Below are positions 37,323 to 47,594 of a stretch of 64,000 bases of DNA, piece by piece. This stretch comes from Opitutaceae bacterium (GTDB taxonomy: Bacteria > Verrucomicrobiota > Verrucomicrobiia > Opitutales > Opitutaceae): the NCBI GenBank assembly GCA_027482185.1, contig JAIXWF010000019.1:1-64000 (forward strand). The letters are read 5' to 3'. The position numbers were made by a program, and so were the translations under genes. The notes under the pieces were generated by a model. It saw only the letters and a program-made list of their open reading frames with translations, searched no databases and was not told the origin of the DNA. The stretch's first letter is position 1, and every line of letters begins with the position of its first letter.

Positions 37323-40310
37323 TCAGAAGCGGCCGCGGAAGCCGGCGGAGAAGCCGACGCCCTGGTTGGTGCGGAAGAACTTGAGGCCGTTGAGGGCGAC
37401 GTCGGTGCGCGGCGGCTCGTCGGTCAGGTTGTTCACGTCGAGGAACACATCGTAGCGGCGGTTGATCGTGTACTGCAGCTTCAGGTCGAGCATGAAGCGC
37501 TCCTCGTTGTAGACCTCGATGCCGCCGACCGTGCTCTTGTATTTTTCGGCGGCCCAATTCCCGAGGATGCGCGCGTCGAGGCCGCGGTAGCGCAAATTGA
37601 TCCCGGCATTGCCGCTGCGCGGCGCCAGATTCGCGAGCTTCGTCGTGGTCGCCACGGCGCCGAAATCGCCCTCGGCCTCGAGATACGTGAAATTGGCGAA
37701 CGAGCCGAGGCCCTTCCAGATGCCGGGCAGGAAACTGTACTGCTGCTGGTAGCTCAGCTCGATGCCGCGGATCCGCGCGGTCCCGATGTTCTGGGTCGTC
37801 GACAAGGTGTAGCCCGCGTAGAGTCCGTTGCCGTCGATCCCGGACGGCGAAACGGTGGAGGAAAACGTGCGGAAGTAATCCGTGATGTCTTTCTGGAAGG
37901 CCCCGACACTGATCAGACCGACGGGTTCGAAGTAGCGTTCGACGCTGACTTCGAAGTTGTCGGAAAGGTAGGGCTTCAGGTCGGGATTGCCCATGCTCAC
38001 CGTGTTGTTCTCCAGATTTTCCGTCAGCGTCGGGATCAGATTGGCGATCGGCGGACGGGAGATCGATTTGTTGTAGCTGGCCCGGACCAGGAGATTCGGA
38101 GCCGGCTCGTAGACGAAGTGCAGGCCCGGGAAGAATTTCCGGTAGTCGCCCTCGGAGGTGTTGAGCCGCACGAACGATCGCTGCGCGCGGGCAAGGTTCG
38201 CGGCCACCGTCGCGGGATCGAAGCTGGTGCCGCCGACGCTGTTGCCGCCCCACGAAGCCGTGGTGTTGCGCGCCCAAGCCCGGCCCTCGGTCGCGGTGTC
38301 TTCGGCGCGCACGCCGCCGAGAACGCGCAGGCGGCCGAATTTCACCGACGCCTGCACATAGCCGGCGGTGATGGTTTCCTGGAAACGGGCGCGGCCGTTG
38401 TTTGCGGTGGCATAGCTGTTGTACGCATCCGCCGCGGTCTGCTTCCAGTAGGCGGTCGGCGCGCCCTGCGGATTCGTCATGAAGGGAAACGGGCCGTACA
38501 GATCCTTGCTCTGACGGTAACTGAGATCCGCATACGGCTTCATCGTGTCGTCGGCCGTGCCGGCGACGCCGTCGGCGCCCGCGAACGTGTAGGTCGCAAA
38601 ATCGGTCCAGGGGTTGCGCGTGTCCTCGGCCCACTTGGCGCCGAACTTCAGCACGATCGGCGCGGCGGTATCGAAGCGCTTTGCGACGTCGGCGCGCAGG
38701 CTGTAGAGGTCGTTCTTCGCCTTGTACGACTGCTTTTGCATCGTGCTCATCGTGTAGTTGGCGGCGTCGTAGATCGAAGGGCCGGCCGTCTGGCGGAACG
38801 CCGGGTACCACGGATCGCGGCCGCGCCGGTCGATCTCGAAGCCGATGCCGCCGGGAATGCGCGCCTGGGCGCGGATCCAGCCCGGATAGGAGATGTTGGC
38901 GTGCGAGTAATTCGCCCGCAGCTGCACGGTCGCGGTGCGTTCGAACAGTTTGAAATCGGTGCCGCCGCTGAGGGAGAAGTTGCGCGAGTTCTTGGTGAAC
39001 TCGGGCGTCGATTCCGTGACCGCAACCGACGCCGCGTGCGGCAGCAGGGTCGAGAATTCGTAGGTGCTGCCGGGCGCGAAGTTCGCCGCCGTCGCCGCCG
39101 GGTTGCCGATGCCGGGACGGTAATACTCCTGGTACTGGTCGTTGGTGTTGTAGGCGCCGCGGAAAAACACGAAGGCATCCGGGCTCAACTTGTAGTCGAG
39201 GCTCAGGCCGGCGTTGTGCGCCTTGGCCTCGTAGCCGATGTCGCCGGAACCGAAGATGCGCGTCAACGGCGTCGTGTTCGGGTTCAGGTAGGTCTGGCTG
39301 AAATTGTAGAGCACGCCGCCCGGACCGGCCTCGTCCTGCGTGGTGGCGGAGATGCGGCGGTTGACGTTGAAGGCGACGCCGAGATTGCGGCGGCCGCCGA
39401 GCACGTCGAAGACATCGGAGTACGCGACGCTGAGCAGGTCGAGATTGTCGGGCCGGTCCTTGAACGGACTCTCGTCCGTCTGCCGCAGGCGCCACATCAC
39501 GCCGCCGGAAACCGTGATGCGCCGGCCCGGGGCGTCGAAGGCCCGGCGGGAAACGAGGTTCACGAAACCGGCCACGGCGTTGGCGTCCTGCTCCGGCTGC
39601 GGCGCCTTGATCAGCTCGACGGTCTCCAGGTTGCCCGTGCCAAGCTGCTCGATCTGGTAGTCGCGGCTGCCGGAGGTACCGGTCGAGGTCGCGACCCGCT
39701 CGCCGTCGACCATGAGGGAGGAAAAGCCGGGACCCATGCCGCGCACGTAGAGCGTGCGCACTTCGCTGCCGACGACATCGGTCGAGATGCCGGGCAGGCG
39801 CTGGATCAATTCGCCGGGATTGGCCGCCGGGTTGCCGAAGGTGTCGGTCGCCGCGACCCACTTGGGATTCTCGGATTGGCGCTGGGCCTGGATGGCGCGG
39901 GCGCTGCCCTCGCGCACGCCGGACACCGCGACGGCCTCCATCTTGTAGATGCCGGTGGTGAGCTCGAAGTTCTTCGTCACCGTCTGGCCCGCGGCAACGG
40001 TCACGGGCACCTTGAGCCGGTCGAGTCCGGAATAGCTCACCAGCAGCACGTGCGCGCCTTCCGGCAAGGCCAGGCGGTAGCTGCCGTCGCGCTCGGCGAC
40101 GGCCGTCAGCTTCGAGCCCTCGACCTCGATGGCGGCGCCGGCGAGCAGGTCGCCGGTGGCTTGGTTGGTGACGACCCCGGTCACGGTGCCGGTGCGGGCC
40201 GGCTGCGCGGCGAGGACCGCGGCACCCAGCCAGGCCGCAAAAACGGCGAAGAACAGACGGACGCGGCCGGAACACCCGGCGGCGGCAAGCGGAGCAAGCG
40301 ACAGTTTCAT
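37323..40310 (-). CDS. TonB-dependent receptor (TonB4)
   Basis: Start MKLSLAPLAAAGCSGRVRL; plug VAATDTFGNPAANPGELIQRLPGISTDVVGSEVRTLYVRGMG; C-terminal SAGFRGRF. Confidence 0.92.
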   Translation of the reverse strand: MKLSLAPLAAAGCSGRVRLFFAVFAAWLGAAVLAAQPARTGTVTGVVTNQATGDLLAGAAIEVEGSKLTAVAERDGSYRLALPEGAHVLLVSYSGLDRLKVPVTVAAGQTVTKNFELTTGIYKMEAVAVSGVREGSARAIQAQRQSENPKWVAATDTFGNPAANPGELIQRLPGISTDVVGSEVRTLYVRGMGPGFSSLMVDGERVATSTGTSGSRDYQIEQLGTGNLETVELIKAPQPEQDANAVAGFVNLVSRRAFDAPGRRITVSGGVMWRLRQTDESPFKDRPDNLDLLSVAYSDVFDVLGGRRNLGVAFNVNRRISATTQDEAGPGGVLYNFSQTYLNPNTTPLTRIFGSGDIGYEAKAHNAGLSLDYKLSPDAFVFFRGAYNTNDQYQEYYRPGIGNPAATAANFAPGSTYEFSTLLPHAASVAVTESTPEFTKNSRNFSLSGGTDFKLFERTATVQLRANYSHANISYPGWIRAQARIPGGIGFEIDRRGRDPWYPAFRQTAGPSIYDAANYTMSTMQKQSYKAKNDLYSLRADVAKRFDTAAPIVLKFGAKWAEDTRNPWTDFATYTFAGADGVAGTADDTMKPYADLSYRQSKDLYGPFPFMTNPQGAPTAYWKQTAADAYNSYATANNGRARFQETITAGYVQASVKFGRLRVLGGVRAEDTATEGRAWARNTTASWGGNSVGGTSFDPATVAANLARAQRSFVRLNTSEGDYRKFFPGLHFVYEPAPNLLVRASYNKSISRPPIANLIPTLTENLENNTVSMGNPDLKPYLSDNFEVSVERYFEPVGLISVGAFQKDITDYFRTFSSTVSPSGIDGNGLYAGYTLSTTQNIGTARIRGIELSYQQQYSFLPGIWKGLGSFANFTYLEAEGDFGAVATTTKLANLAPRSGNAGINLRYRGLDARILGNWAAEKYKSTVGGIEVYNEERFMLDLKLQYTINRRYDVFLDVNNLTDEPPRTDVALNGLKFFRTNQGVGFSAGFRGRF

Positions 40311-40377
40311 GGGGAACAACGGCGACCTGGCGGTGGGATCGGCCGCCGCCCGGGACGGGACGGCGGTGCGGGGCTAC

Positions 40378-40393
40378 GTAACCGTTAGGTTAC
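40378..40393. promoter_or_regulatory. Palindromic operator candidate, site 7: GTAACC-GTTA-GGTTAC
   Basis: Perfect 6+6 arms upstream of TonB4. Confidence 0.78.
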
Positions 40394-40475
40394 TTTGCGC
40401 CCGCCGAGGCAAGCAGATTCCGGGCCGGCCCGGGCCCGGACTGCGGCCGGGAGGCAAAACATCTTGCCCCGTTCG

Positions 40476-40491
40476 GTAACCTACCGGTTAC
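40476..40491. promoter_or_regulatory. Palindromic operator candidate, site 8: GTAACC-TACC-GGTTAC
   Basis: Perfect 6+6 arms; 7 bp upstream of ATG at 40499. Confidence 0.78.
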
Positions 40492-40498
40492 TCCGCCC

Positions 40499-41902
40499 AT
40501 GCGCCTTCCGCCCGCCCCCGCGTGCGGCCGCCGGTGGATCCGGTGGGCCGCGGTCCTGGTTGCCCTGCTGCCGCTTGTCCGCCTCGCGGCCGCCCCCGCC
40601 CCGGGCTGGCGCGCCGGCCTCGCCCGCGAGGCCGTGACCCCGCCGGCCGGACTTTGGATGACCGGCTACGCCGTCCGCACCCGCCCGGCCGACGGCAAGG
40701 CCCAGGACCTTTGGGTCAAGGCGCTCGCTCTCGCCGATCCCGCCGGCAACCGCGGCGTGCTGCTGACCGCGGATCTGTGCGCCATCGGGCGGGAGCACAC
40801 CGACGCCGTCGCCGCCGAACTGCAGCGCCGCTACGGCCTGCCCCGCAGCGCCGTGATGACGAACGTCTCCCACACGCATTGCTCCCCCGCCCTCGCCGGC
40901 AGCCTCGGGCCGATGCGCCCGATTCCCGCCGCCGACGCCGCCAAGACCGCCGACTACACCCGCGTCCTCGTCCGCCGCATGGTCGACGTCGCCGCCGCCG
41001 CCCTCGAGCGCCTCGCGCCCGCGGACCTCGCGTGGAGCGAGGACGAGGCGACCTTCGGCATCAACCGGCGCGAGAACGCGGAGAAAGACGTCCCGGCCCT
41101 CCGCGCCGCCGGCAAACTGAAGGGCCCGTCCGACCCCCGCGTGCCGCTCCTTGCCGTCCGCGACCGCCAAGGTGCGCTGCTCGGACTCCTCGTTTCCTAC
41201 GCCTGCCACAACACGACCCTCGCCCTCAACGAATGGCACGGCGACTACGCGGGCAGCGCCCAGGCCGAACTCGAACGCCGCCATCCCGGCGCCACCGTGA
41301 TGTTCGCTTCCGGCTGCGGCGCCGACATCAACCCGAACCCGCGGCGCGAACTCGCGCACGTCGAGCAACACGGCCGCGATCTCGCCGATGCCGCCGACCG
41401 CGCCTTGGCCAAGCCGTTGCGTCCGATTGTCGGCGGCTTCGCCTCCGCCTGGGCCGACGTGCCGCTGACGTTTTCCCGGCAGCCGAGCGAGGAAGAGATC
41501 CGCACCGCGCGGGAAAAGGACCAGCCCAACAAAGAAATGCACCAAGCTTGGGCCGACCTTGTGAGCGAGCGGCAACAGAAACTCGGCGAGGCCGCGATCA
41601 ACTATGCCTATCCCGTCCAGACTTGGGCCCTCGGCCAGGTCACTTGGGTCGCGCTCGGCGGCGAGGTCGTCGTCGACTACGCCCTCCGCCTGCGCCGCGA
41701 ACTCGGCGACAATGCCTGGGTCTTCGGCTATTCCAACGACCTCATGTCCTACATTCCGAGCGAACGCGTGCTCAAGGAAGGCCGCTACGAGGGCGCGACC
41801 TCGATGATTCCCTATGGCAAACCCGGCCCGTGGTCGCCCGGGCTCGAGGACAAGATCGTGCAGCAGGTGCACGTCCTCGCCGCGCAGGTCCGCCGTCCCT
41901 GA
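40499..41902 (+). CDS. Neutral/alkaline non-lysosomal ceramidase-like secreted protein
   Basis: 467 aa, signal peptide, GLAREAVTPPAGLWMTGYAVR, TNVSHTHCSPAL, FASGCGADINPNPR. Confidence 0.82.
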   Translation: MRLPPAPACGRRWIRWAAVLVALLPLVRLAAAPAPGWRAGLAREAVTPPAGLWMTGYAVRTRPADGKAQDLWVKALALADPAGNRGVLLTADLCAIGREHTDAVAAELQRRYGLPRSAVMTNVSHTHCSPALAGSLGPMRPIPAADAAKTADYTRVLVRRMVDVAAAALERLAPADLAWSEDEATFGINRRENAEKDVPALRAAGKLKGPSDPRVPLLAVRDRQGALLGLLVSYACHNTTLALNEWHGDYAGSAQAELERRHPGATVMFASGCGADINPNPRRELAHVEQHGRDLADAADRALAKPLRPIVGGFASAWADVPLTFSRQPSEEEIRTAREKDQPNKEMHQAWADLVSERQQKLGEAAINYAYPVQTWALGQVTWVALGGEVVVDYALRLRRELGDNAWVFGYSNDLMSYIPSERVLKEGRYEGATSMIPYGKPGPWSPGLEDKIVQQVHVLAAQVRRP

Positions 41903-41948
41903 GCGCCGCGGGCCGGCGTGTAGCCGCGAGCGCGGCCGCAATAATGGG

Positions 41949-41996
41949 CACTGAGCTTACAGCCGTCCGCTCTCAGCTTTCAGCTTCCGCTCAGAC
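41949..41996. repeat. Dispersed intergenic repeat, copy E (short)
   Basis: CACTGAGCTTACAGCCGTCCGCTCTCAGCTTTCAGCTT; convergent junction. Confidence 0.45.
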
Positions 41997-43337
41997 CGCG
42001 AAGTGGCGGGCAACCTTTTGCACCGCCGCGGCGGTCTCCCGCATCAACGTTTCGTCCATCGATTCGTTGAGCACGACGCTCACACCCGTACCGAGAATCG
42101 CCTCGGCTTCCGGACAGGCCACGCGCGTGTAGTCCATTGCGGTCAGGCCCATTTCCTTGATCAGCCAGCGGCCGGCGAAGAAGCCGTGCCGTTGGAAGAA
42201 CGGCAGTTTGTAGATCGGCACCGGGATGTAGCCGGCGCTGCAGCCCACGCCCTCCGCCCGCAACGCGGCGACGAAATCGGCCCGGTTGCAACGCAGCTTC
42301 GCCAAATCGAGGCGGAAGTAGAAAAACCAAAACGTGCTCCGGTCGCCGGCCCGCACCGCGGGCGCGATCACGCCCGGCGCGCCGGCCAGGCCCTCGATGA
42401 GCGTGCGGCCCAAGGCCCAGCGTTTCGCCGCAATGCCTTCGAGCCGCTCGAGCTGCACGGAGCCAAATGCCGCCTGCAATTCCGTCATGCGGTAGTTCGT
42501 CGCGAGCACGTCCGTCCGGTCCCACGTGTAGCCGGGCGCGGTGCGGTCGTTGCCCTTGTCGGCAAACTTGAGCAGCGCCGGCCCGATGCGCGGATCGCTC
42601 GAAGCCGCGACACCGCCGTCGCCGGCGCCGACGTGTTTCGAATTCATCAGCGAGAAACAGGCGACATGCCCGACGGTCCCGACCGGCCGGCCCGCCGACT
42701 GCGCGCCCCAGGCCTGCGCGCAATCCTCGATCAGGACCAACTTGTGCCGGTCCGCGAGCGCCCGCAGCGCCGTCAGATCGCAGGGCGTGCCCGCGAGATG
42801 CACGGCGACGATCGCCTTGGTCCGCGGCGTGATCGCGCGCTCCACCGCCGCCGGCTCGAGATTGTAGGTGGCGGCCCCCAAGTCGGCGAACACGGGCACG
42901 CCTTGCTGGAAGAGAATTCCGGAGACCGTGCCGAGATCGGTGATCGGCGTCGTGATGACTTCGTCGCCCGGACCGATGCCGGCGGCCGCCACGGCGATGT
43001 GCACGGCGGCGGTGCCGGAGGAGCACGTCGCGACGTGCGTCGCCGGGCAATGCTTGCGGAATTGTTCCGCAAACCGCGCCGTCTGCTGGTTCACGCCGCG
43101 GCCCTGCCAATAGAACAACGAGGCCTGCGCCACCGCGGCCTCGACTTGCCGGCGCTCACGTTCGTCCCAGCGCACCCATTTCGCGGGCTTGGTCTGCACG
43201 GCTTTCGGGCCGCCCGCCTGGGCCAACGCGGCCGGGGCCGCGGGCTCGGCGCCGCGGAGGAGGCCGGGCACCTGCGTCGCGAGCAGGGCGGCGGAGTTCG
43301 CTTGCAGGAAACGGCGGCGGGAAGCGGAACGCGGCAT
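41991..43337 (-). CDS. DegT/DnrJ/EryC1/StrS-type PLP enzyme with Tat signal (DegT2)
   Basis: MPRSASRRRFLQANSAALLATQVPG; GPGDEVITTPITDLGTV; PLP-lysine motif CFSLMNSKHVGAGDGG. Confidence 0.9.
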   Translation of the reverse strand: MPRSASRRRFLQANSAALLATQVPGLLRGAEPAAPAALAQAGGPKAVQTKPAKWVRWDERERRQVEAAVAQASLFYWQGRGVNQQTARFAEQFRKHCPATHVATCSSGTAAVHIAVAAAGIGPGDEVITTPITDLGTVSGILFQQGVPVFADLGAATYNLEPAAVERAITPRTKAIVAVHLAGTPCDLTALRALADRHKLVLIEDCAQAWGAQSAGRPVGTVGHVACFSLMNSKHVGAGDGGVAASSDPRIGPALLKFADKGNDRTAPGYTWDRTDVLATNYRMTELQAAFGSVQLERLEGIAAKRWALGRTLIEGLAGAPGVIAPAVRAGDRSTFWFFYFRLDLAKLRCNRADFVAALRAEGVGCSAGYIPVPIYKLPFFQRHGFFAGRWLIKEMGLTAMDYTRVACPEAEAILGTGVSVVLNESMDETLMRETAAAVQKVARHFAV

Positions 43338-43378
43338 GGGCGAAACGGGGTTGGGACACCTGCACCGGCCGGCGTTTA

Positions 43379-43394
43379 GTAACCGGTTGGTACA
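43379..43394. promoter_or_regulatory. Degenerate operator candidate, site 9: GTAACC-GGTT-GGTACA
   Basis: Intact half-site upstream of DegT2; right arm looks shortened by one base (GGT-AC). Confidence 0.45.
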
Positions 43395-43446
43395 TTGCGC
43401 AGCGTCGCGACCGGCCCGCGGTTGGCAAGCGCCAAGCGCGGCGCGC

Positions 43447-46155
43447 CTACTTCGTCAGGAAGAGTTCGCTCTGCACCAGCGCGTGCACGAGCGACTTCAC
43501 GCCGTAGCCCTGCGGGGCGGCGGCGGCGACGATCCGGTCGAGGTCGGCGCGTTCGCTGAACCGCACCGGCGCCCCCGTGGCGAAGACGGCGAGTTGCTTG
43601 GCCAGATTGCGGGCGACCTCCGTTTCGCGGTCGCGCAGCAACCGCTTGAATTCGCGGATGTCGGCAAACCGCCGCCCGTCGGGCAATTCGCCCGCGGCGT
43701 CCACCGGCAGCGCGAAGTGCCACTCGAAGGGCTGGCCGTTCTTGCCCAGGCCCTTCTCGGCCGGCTTGGCGGGATCGACGCCGCGGTAACGGTCGCGCCA
43801 GGCGCCCATCACGTCGAAGTTCTCCAGCGCAAAGCCCGGCGGATCGATCGTCCGGTGACACGAAGCGCAGCTCGCATCGGCCCGGTGCTTGTCCAGTTGC
43901 TGGCGGATCGTCACCGCGCCGCGGATGTCGGGCTCGACGGCCGTGACCGGCGGCGGCGGCGGAATCTCGAGCCCGAGGATGCGCTCGACGATCCATTTGC
44001 CGCGCATGACCGGCGAGGTTGTCGTGCCGTTGGCCGTGACCTTGAGGACGCTGGCCTGCGTCATCACGCCGCCGCGCGGACTGCCCGGCGGCAGGGCGAC
44101 GCGCCGCAGTTTGCTGCCGACGACGCCGGGAATCCCGTAATGCACCGCGAGGCGCTCGTTGAGGAACGTGAATTCGGAATCGATCAGATTGCGCGCCGGC
44201 AAGTCCCGATGCAGCAGCTCGGCGAAGAACAACCGCGTCTCGGCCAGCGTCGCTTCGGTGAGCGCATCGTCGAGGTAGTAGTCGTTGTAGAGCGTGGTCG
44301 ACGGCGTCGTGTCCTCGATTTTCCGGATATCGATCCAGTAATCGAGGAAGGCCTCGACGAACCGCTCCGCCTTCGGATCGGCGAGCAGGCGCTCCACCTC
44401 GGCGCGGCGGACTTCGGGCCGGGCGAGTTCGCCGCGCGCGCCGAGGTCCCGCAACCGCGTATCCGGAGCGGAATTCCACAGGAACAACGCGAGTCTTGTG
44501 GCCAAGGCGGGACCCGACAGCGGACCGGGCGCCTCGTCGAGAAACACGAAACCCGGCGAGGCCAACACCGCAGTGTAGCACGCGACCATGGCTTCCGTGA
44601 AACTCAGTCCCGCCTGTGTGCGCTCGTCGAAGAGGGCCAGGAAACGTGCCGTCTCAGCCTCCGCGCCGGGCCGCCGGTAGGCGCGCGCGAGGAAGCCGCG
44701 CAGGAGCCGCTCGGCATCGGCCCGGGGTTGCGCCGACACCACCTCCACGCCGACCTCTTCGGTCGGCACGATGCGTTGGCCGGCGTTGCGTCCCGTGTCG
44801 CGGCGATCGCCGCGGGGCACGACGGGGACCGCGACGCCGCCCGCGGCGCCGTCCTTGACTTTGCGCAACGGCAAATCGCCGAAGAGGAGCCGGTAGCCGG
44901 TGGAAGAGGCTTCGTCGTAGAGCGGGCCCTCGACTTCCATCCACCGGAACGCCACGCCGGGCGTGCCTTCCGGCGTCATCAGTGGATTGCGGAAATTGTT
45001 CGGGCGCGAGCGGTAGAACCGCGAGGCATCGGGCACGAAAGTCTCGTTGCCCACGAGCCACACGTCGCCCACCGAGTAAACGGCGGGCTCGGGTTGCAGG
45101 TCGAATTCGCCGACGCGGCGGTTGAGCGAACCGTTGCGCGTGTAGACGGTGATCGGCTCGTGGCGGCGACCGGGCGAGATGCGGTCGTAGTTGCCGACGT
45201 TGGGATTCGGCGGCCGCGGCGTGCCGGTCTTGTCGCGCTCGTTGGCAAAACGCATCGTGATGCCGCCCGGCGCGACCCACACGGTGTAGCCGCTGAATGA
45301 AACGCGGTAGCGGCCGGCCACCGGGGCGCGGAATTCGTCCCAGCGGTAGGTGAATCCCGTGACGTAGTTGCTCGAAACCCAACCGACGGCCTCGAGGTCG
45401 CGGGCCGCCGGGTCGGCGGCGCCGACCGTGAGCGGCGCACGTTGAAAGCGGACATCGGGCTGCGCCGTCGTGCCGACGAGCGGGAACGTCATGCGGTCCG
45501 GCGACGAATTGAAGATGTTCGGCGTGAACTTGCTCGTGAGCGTGCGCTGGTCCCGCGCGTAGTACCGTTTCTTCTCGGTGGGCGGGCGGTCGAACTGGGC
45601 GGCGAGGACCTGGCGGAGCGCGTAGTCGGCGGCGCTGAGGTAGCGCGCCATGTGCACGTGCGAGACATCGAGGGCCTCGCCGACCTTGTTGAAACGGTGG
45701 GCTTCGCCGTCCTCGGGGAACTGGCCCTTGATCTGCAGCCACGGCGCGGCGAAGAGATCGCGCAACGTGTTCTCGTACTCGGAGCCGTTGAGCCGGCGGC
45801 GGGTCGCGCGGCCCTCGCGGGCGAGGACCTGCCGTTCATGCGCGGAGAGCAACGCCGCGAGTTCGGCGGTGAAGGCCGAGCGCGCCGGCGCCTCGGGTTG
45901 CGTCTTTTCCGGCGGCGGCATTTCGCCGGCCGACACGCGGTCGTGGATGCGCACCCAGCGCTCGAAACTGGCGCGGTTGCCCGGCTCGAAGGCGAGCGCG
46001 CCGAGGTCGAAACCGCCCTCCTTGTCGACGTCGTTGTGGCACTTCGCGCAGTGCTTTTCGGTGAATGCCGCCAAAGGCGCCGGCGTTTCCGCCGCCGCCA
46101 ATCCGGCCGCGGCCAACAGCGCGCCGAGCCAACCCGCCCGCAGTACCCGGCTCAT
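43447..46155 (-). CDS. Planctomycete-type cytochrome protein with DUF1587/1592/1588/1585-like domains
   Basis: 902 aa, signal peptide, [24 protein letters not shown] (CxxCH), [35 protein letters not shown]. Confidence 0.87.
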   Translation of the reverse strand: MSRVLRAGWLGALLAAAGLAAAETPAPLAAFTEKHCAKCHNDVDKEGGFDLGALAFEPGNRASFERWVRIHDRVSAGEMPPPEKTQPEAPARSAFTAELAALLSAHERQVLAREGRATRRRLNGSEYENTLRDLFAAPWLQIKGQFPEDGEAHRFNKVGEALDVSHVHMARYLSAADYALRQVLAAQFDRPPTEKKRYYARDQRTLTSKFTPNIFNSSPDRMTFPLVGTTAQPDVRFQRAPLTVGAADPAARDLEAVGWVSSNYVTGFTYRWDEFRAPVAGRYRVSFSGYTVWVAPGGITMRFANERDKTGTPRPPNPNVGNYDRISPGRRHEPITVYTRNGSLNRRVGEFDLQPEPAVYSVGDVWLVGNETFVPDASRFYRSRPNNFRNPLMTPEGTPGVAFRWMEVEGPLYDEASSTGYRLLFGDLPLRKVKDGAAGGVAVPVVPRGDRRDTGRNAGQRIVPTEEVGVEVVSAQPRADAERLLRGFLARAYRRPGAEAETARFLALFDERTQAGLSFTEAMVACYTAVLASPGFVFLDEAPGPLSGPALATRLALFLWNSAPDTRLRDLGARGELARPEVRRAEVERLLADPKAERFVEAFLDYWIDIRKIEDTTPSTTLYNDYYLDDALTEATLAETRLFFAELLHRDLPARNLIDSEFTFLNERLAVHYGIPGVVGSKLRRVALPPGSPRGGVMTQASVLKVTANGTTTSPVMRGKWIVERILGLEIPPPPPVTAVEPDIRGAVTIRQQLDKHRADASCASCHRTIDPPGFALENFDVMGAWRDRYRGVDPAKPAEKGLGKNGQPFEWHFALPVDAAGELPDGRRFADIREFKRLLRDRETEVARNLAKQLAVFATGAPVRFSERADLDRIVAAAAPQGYGVKSLVHALVQSELFLTK

Positions 46156-47489
46156 GCGAGTTCGAGGCCCCGCATCGTGCCGGTCGAGGAAGCGAACCGG
46201 TCCTCCTCGATGCCGAGCCGCTGGAGCATCGAGACGTAGAGATTGGGCAGCGGGTAGTTCCGCATGCGGTCGAAGGCCAGGTGTTGCCCGTGACGGAAAC
46301 CGCCGCCGGCGAGGATCGTCGGCATGTTGGTGCAGACGTGCTGGTTGGCGTCGCCGAAATTCGATCCGTAGAGCACCATCGTGCGGTCGAGCAGCGATTC
46401 GCCGTCCTCGCGCACGGCCTTGAGGTCGGCGATCAGCTCGCCGAGCAGCTTCATGTGCAGCTGGTCGATCGTCTGCAGCTGCGAGCGCTTCTCATTCGAT
46501 TTCCCGTGGTGCGAAAGGTTGTGGTAGCCGTCCGTGATCTTGGCGTCGGGAATCTCGAGCACCGGGGTCGAGACGCCGTCGAGCATCAGCGTGATCGCGC
46601 GGGTCGAATCGGTCTCGAACGCCAGCCGCGCCAGATCGTACATGACCTTCACCTTTTCCATGTAGGCGGCGGGCGTGGCCGGGTCGACGGGCACGGGGGC
46701 CTTGACCACGGGCTTGGGTTTGCGCTCCCAGCCGCGCGAGGCCTGCAGGCGATTCTCGAGGTCGCGCACGCTCGTGAAGTACTGGTCGAGCCGGTCGCGG
46801 TCGCGCGCGGTCACGCCGCGCTGCAGTTCCTTGGCCTGGCCGGCGACGGTGTCGAGGATGCTGCGCCCCGTATCCAGTTTCCGGATCTGGGCTTCGACCT
46901 GCGCGGGCGTGCCCTGGAGGAAGAGCTGGCGGAAGACCTCGGCGGCCTTGTCCTCGGGCGGGATGGCGACGCCCGTGCCCGTCCACGAGAGGCTGCGGGT
47001 GCGCGTGTTGACGCCGAGGGTGAGGGACGGGAAACGCGTCAGCACGCCGATGCGTTCCGCGATGTGCTGGTCGAGCGAGATCGTGTTGCGGAAGGAGCTG
47101 CTGCCGGGGTGCGGCGCGGCGGTCAGGAAACAGATGTCGGCCGGGTGGCCGCCGTCGACGTTGGGATGCGAGACGCCGCTGAAAACGCTGAAATCGCCGC
47201 GGTGCGCCGCCAGCTGTTTCAAGTAGGGCGAGAGTTCGTAGTCGCGGCCCGTGCCCGTCGGGAAGAATTGGTCCGGCAGCAACCCGAGGTTGTTGCAGAT
47301 CGCGAACATGCGGCGCGGCTTGGCGCCGGGGGCGAGCGGGGCCGACGACGTGGCCGCCCGGCCGAACGGCGCGAGCATGGATTCCAGCATCGGCAACGAC
47401 AGCGCGATGCCGGCGCCGCGGAGGAATTGCCGGCGCGACACCGGCGACCGCGTGGCGACGAAGGGGGCGGAAGAAAGCGGGGAATTCAT
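46152..47489 (-). CDS. DUF1552-like Tat-exported protein
   Basis: Start [38 protein letters not shown]; 445 aa; ATGA overlap and pairing with the DUF1592-like gene. Confidence 0.87.
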   Translation of the reverse strand: MNSPLSSAPFVATRSPVSRRQFLRGAGIALSLPMLESMLAPFGRAATSSAPLAPGAKPRRMFAICNNLGLLPDQFFPTGTGRDYELSPYLKQLAAHRGDFSVFSGVSHPNVDGGHPADICFLTAAPHPGSSSFRNTISLDQHIAERIGVLTRFPSLTLGVNTRTRSLSWTGTGVAIPPEDKAAEVFRQLFLQGTPAQVEAQIRKLDTGRSILDTVAGQAKELQRGVTARDRDRLDQYFTSVRDLENRLQASRGWERKPKPVVKAPVPVDPATPAAYMEKVKVMYDLARLAFETDSTRAITLMLDGVSTPVLEIPDAKITDGYHNLSHHGKSNEKRSQLQTIDQLHMKLLGELIADLKAVREDGESLLDRTMVLYGSNFGDANQHVCTNMPTILAGGGFRHGQHLAFDRMRNYPLPNLYVSMLQRLGIEEDRFASSTGTMRGLELA

Positions 47490-47594
47490 AGGGGCGAAGC
47501 GGACCGGGGCGGACGCCCAGCAAGACGACCCCCAACGCGCAAGGATGCAAGCGGGGAGCGCATGCGCCGCGCGGCGCCCGCCCAAACCGCCGGC

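Noticed and set aside
36559-40275. 1238-aa minus-strand ORF
   Set aside because: Same strand but different frame from RidA and TonB4; Arg-rich with no recognisable domain.
36135-43337. Claim that RidA removes reactive imines made by the Tat-DegT enzymes
   Set aside because: Attractive by localisation, but all three RidA domains seem to lack the catalytic Arg, so it is not asserted.
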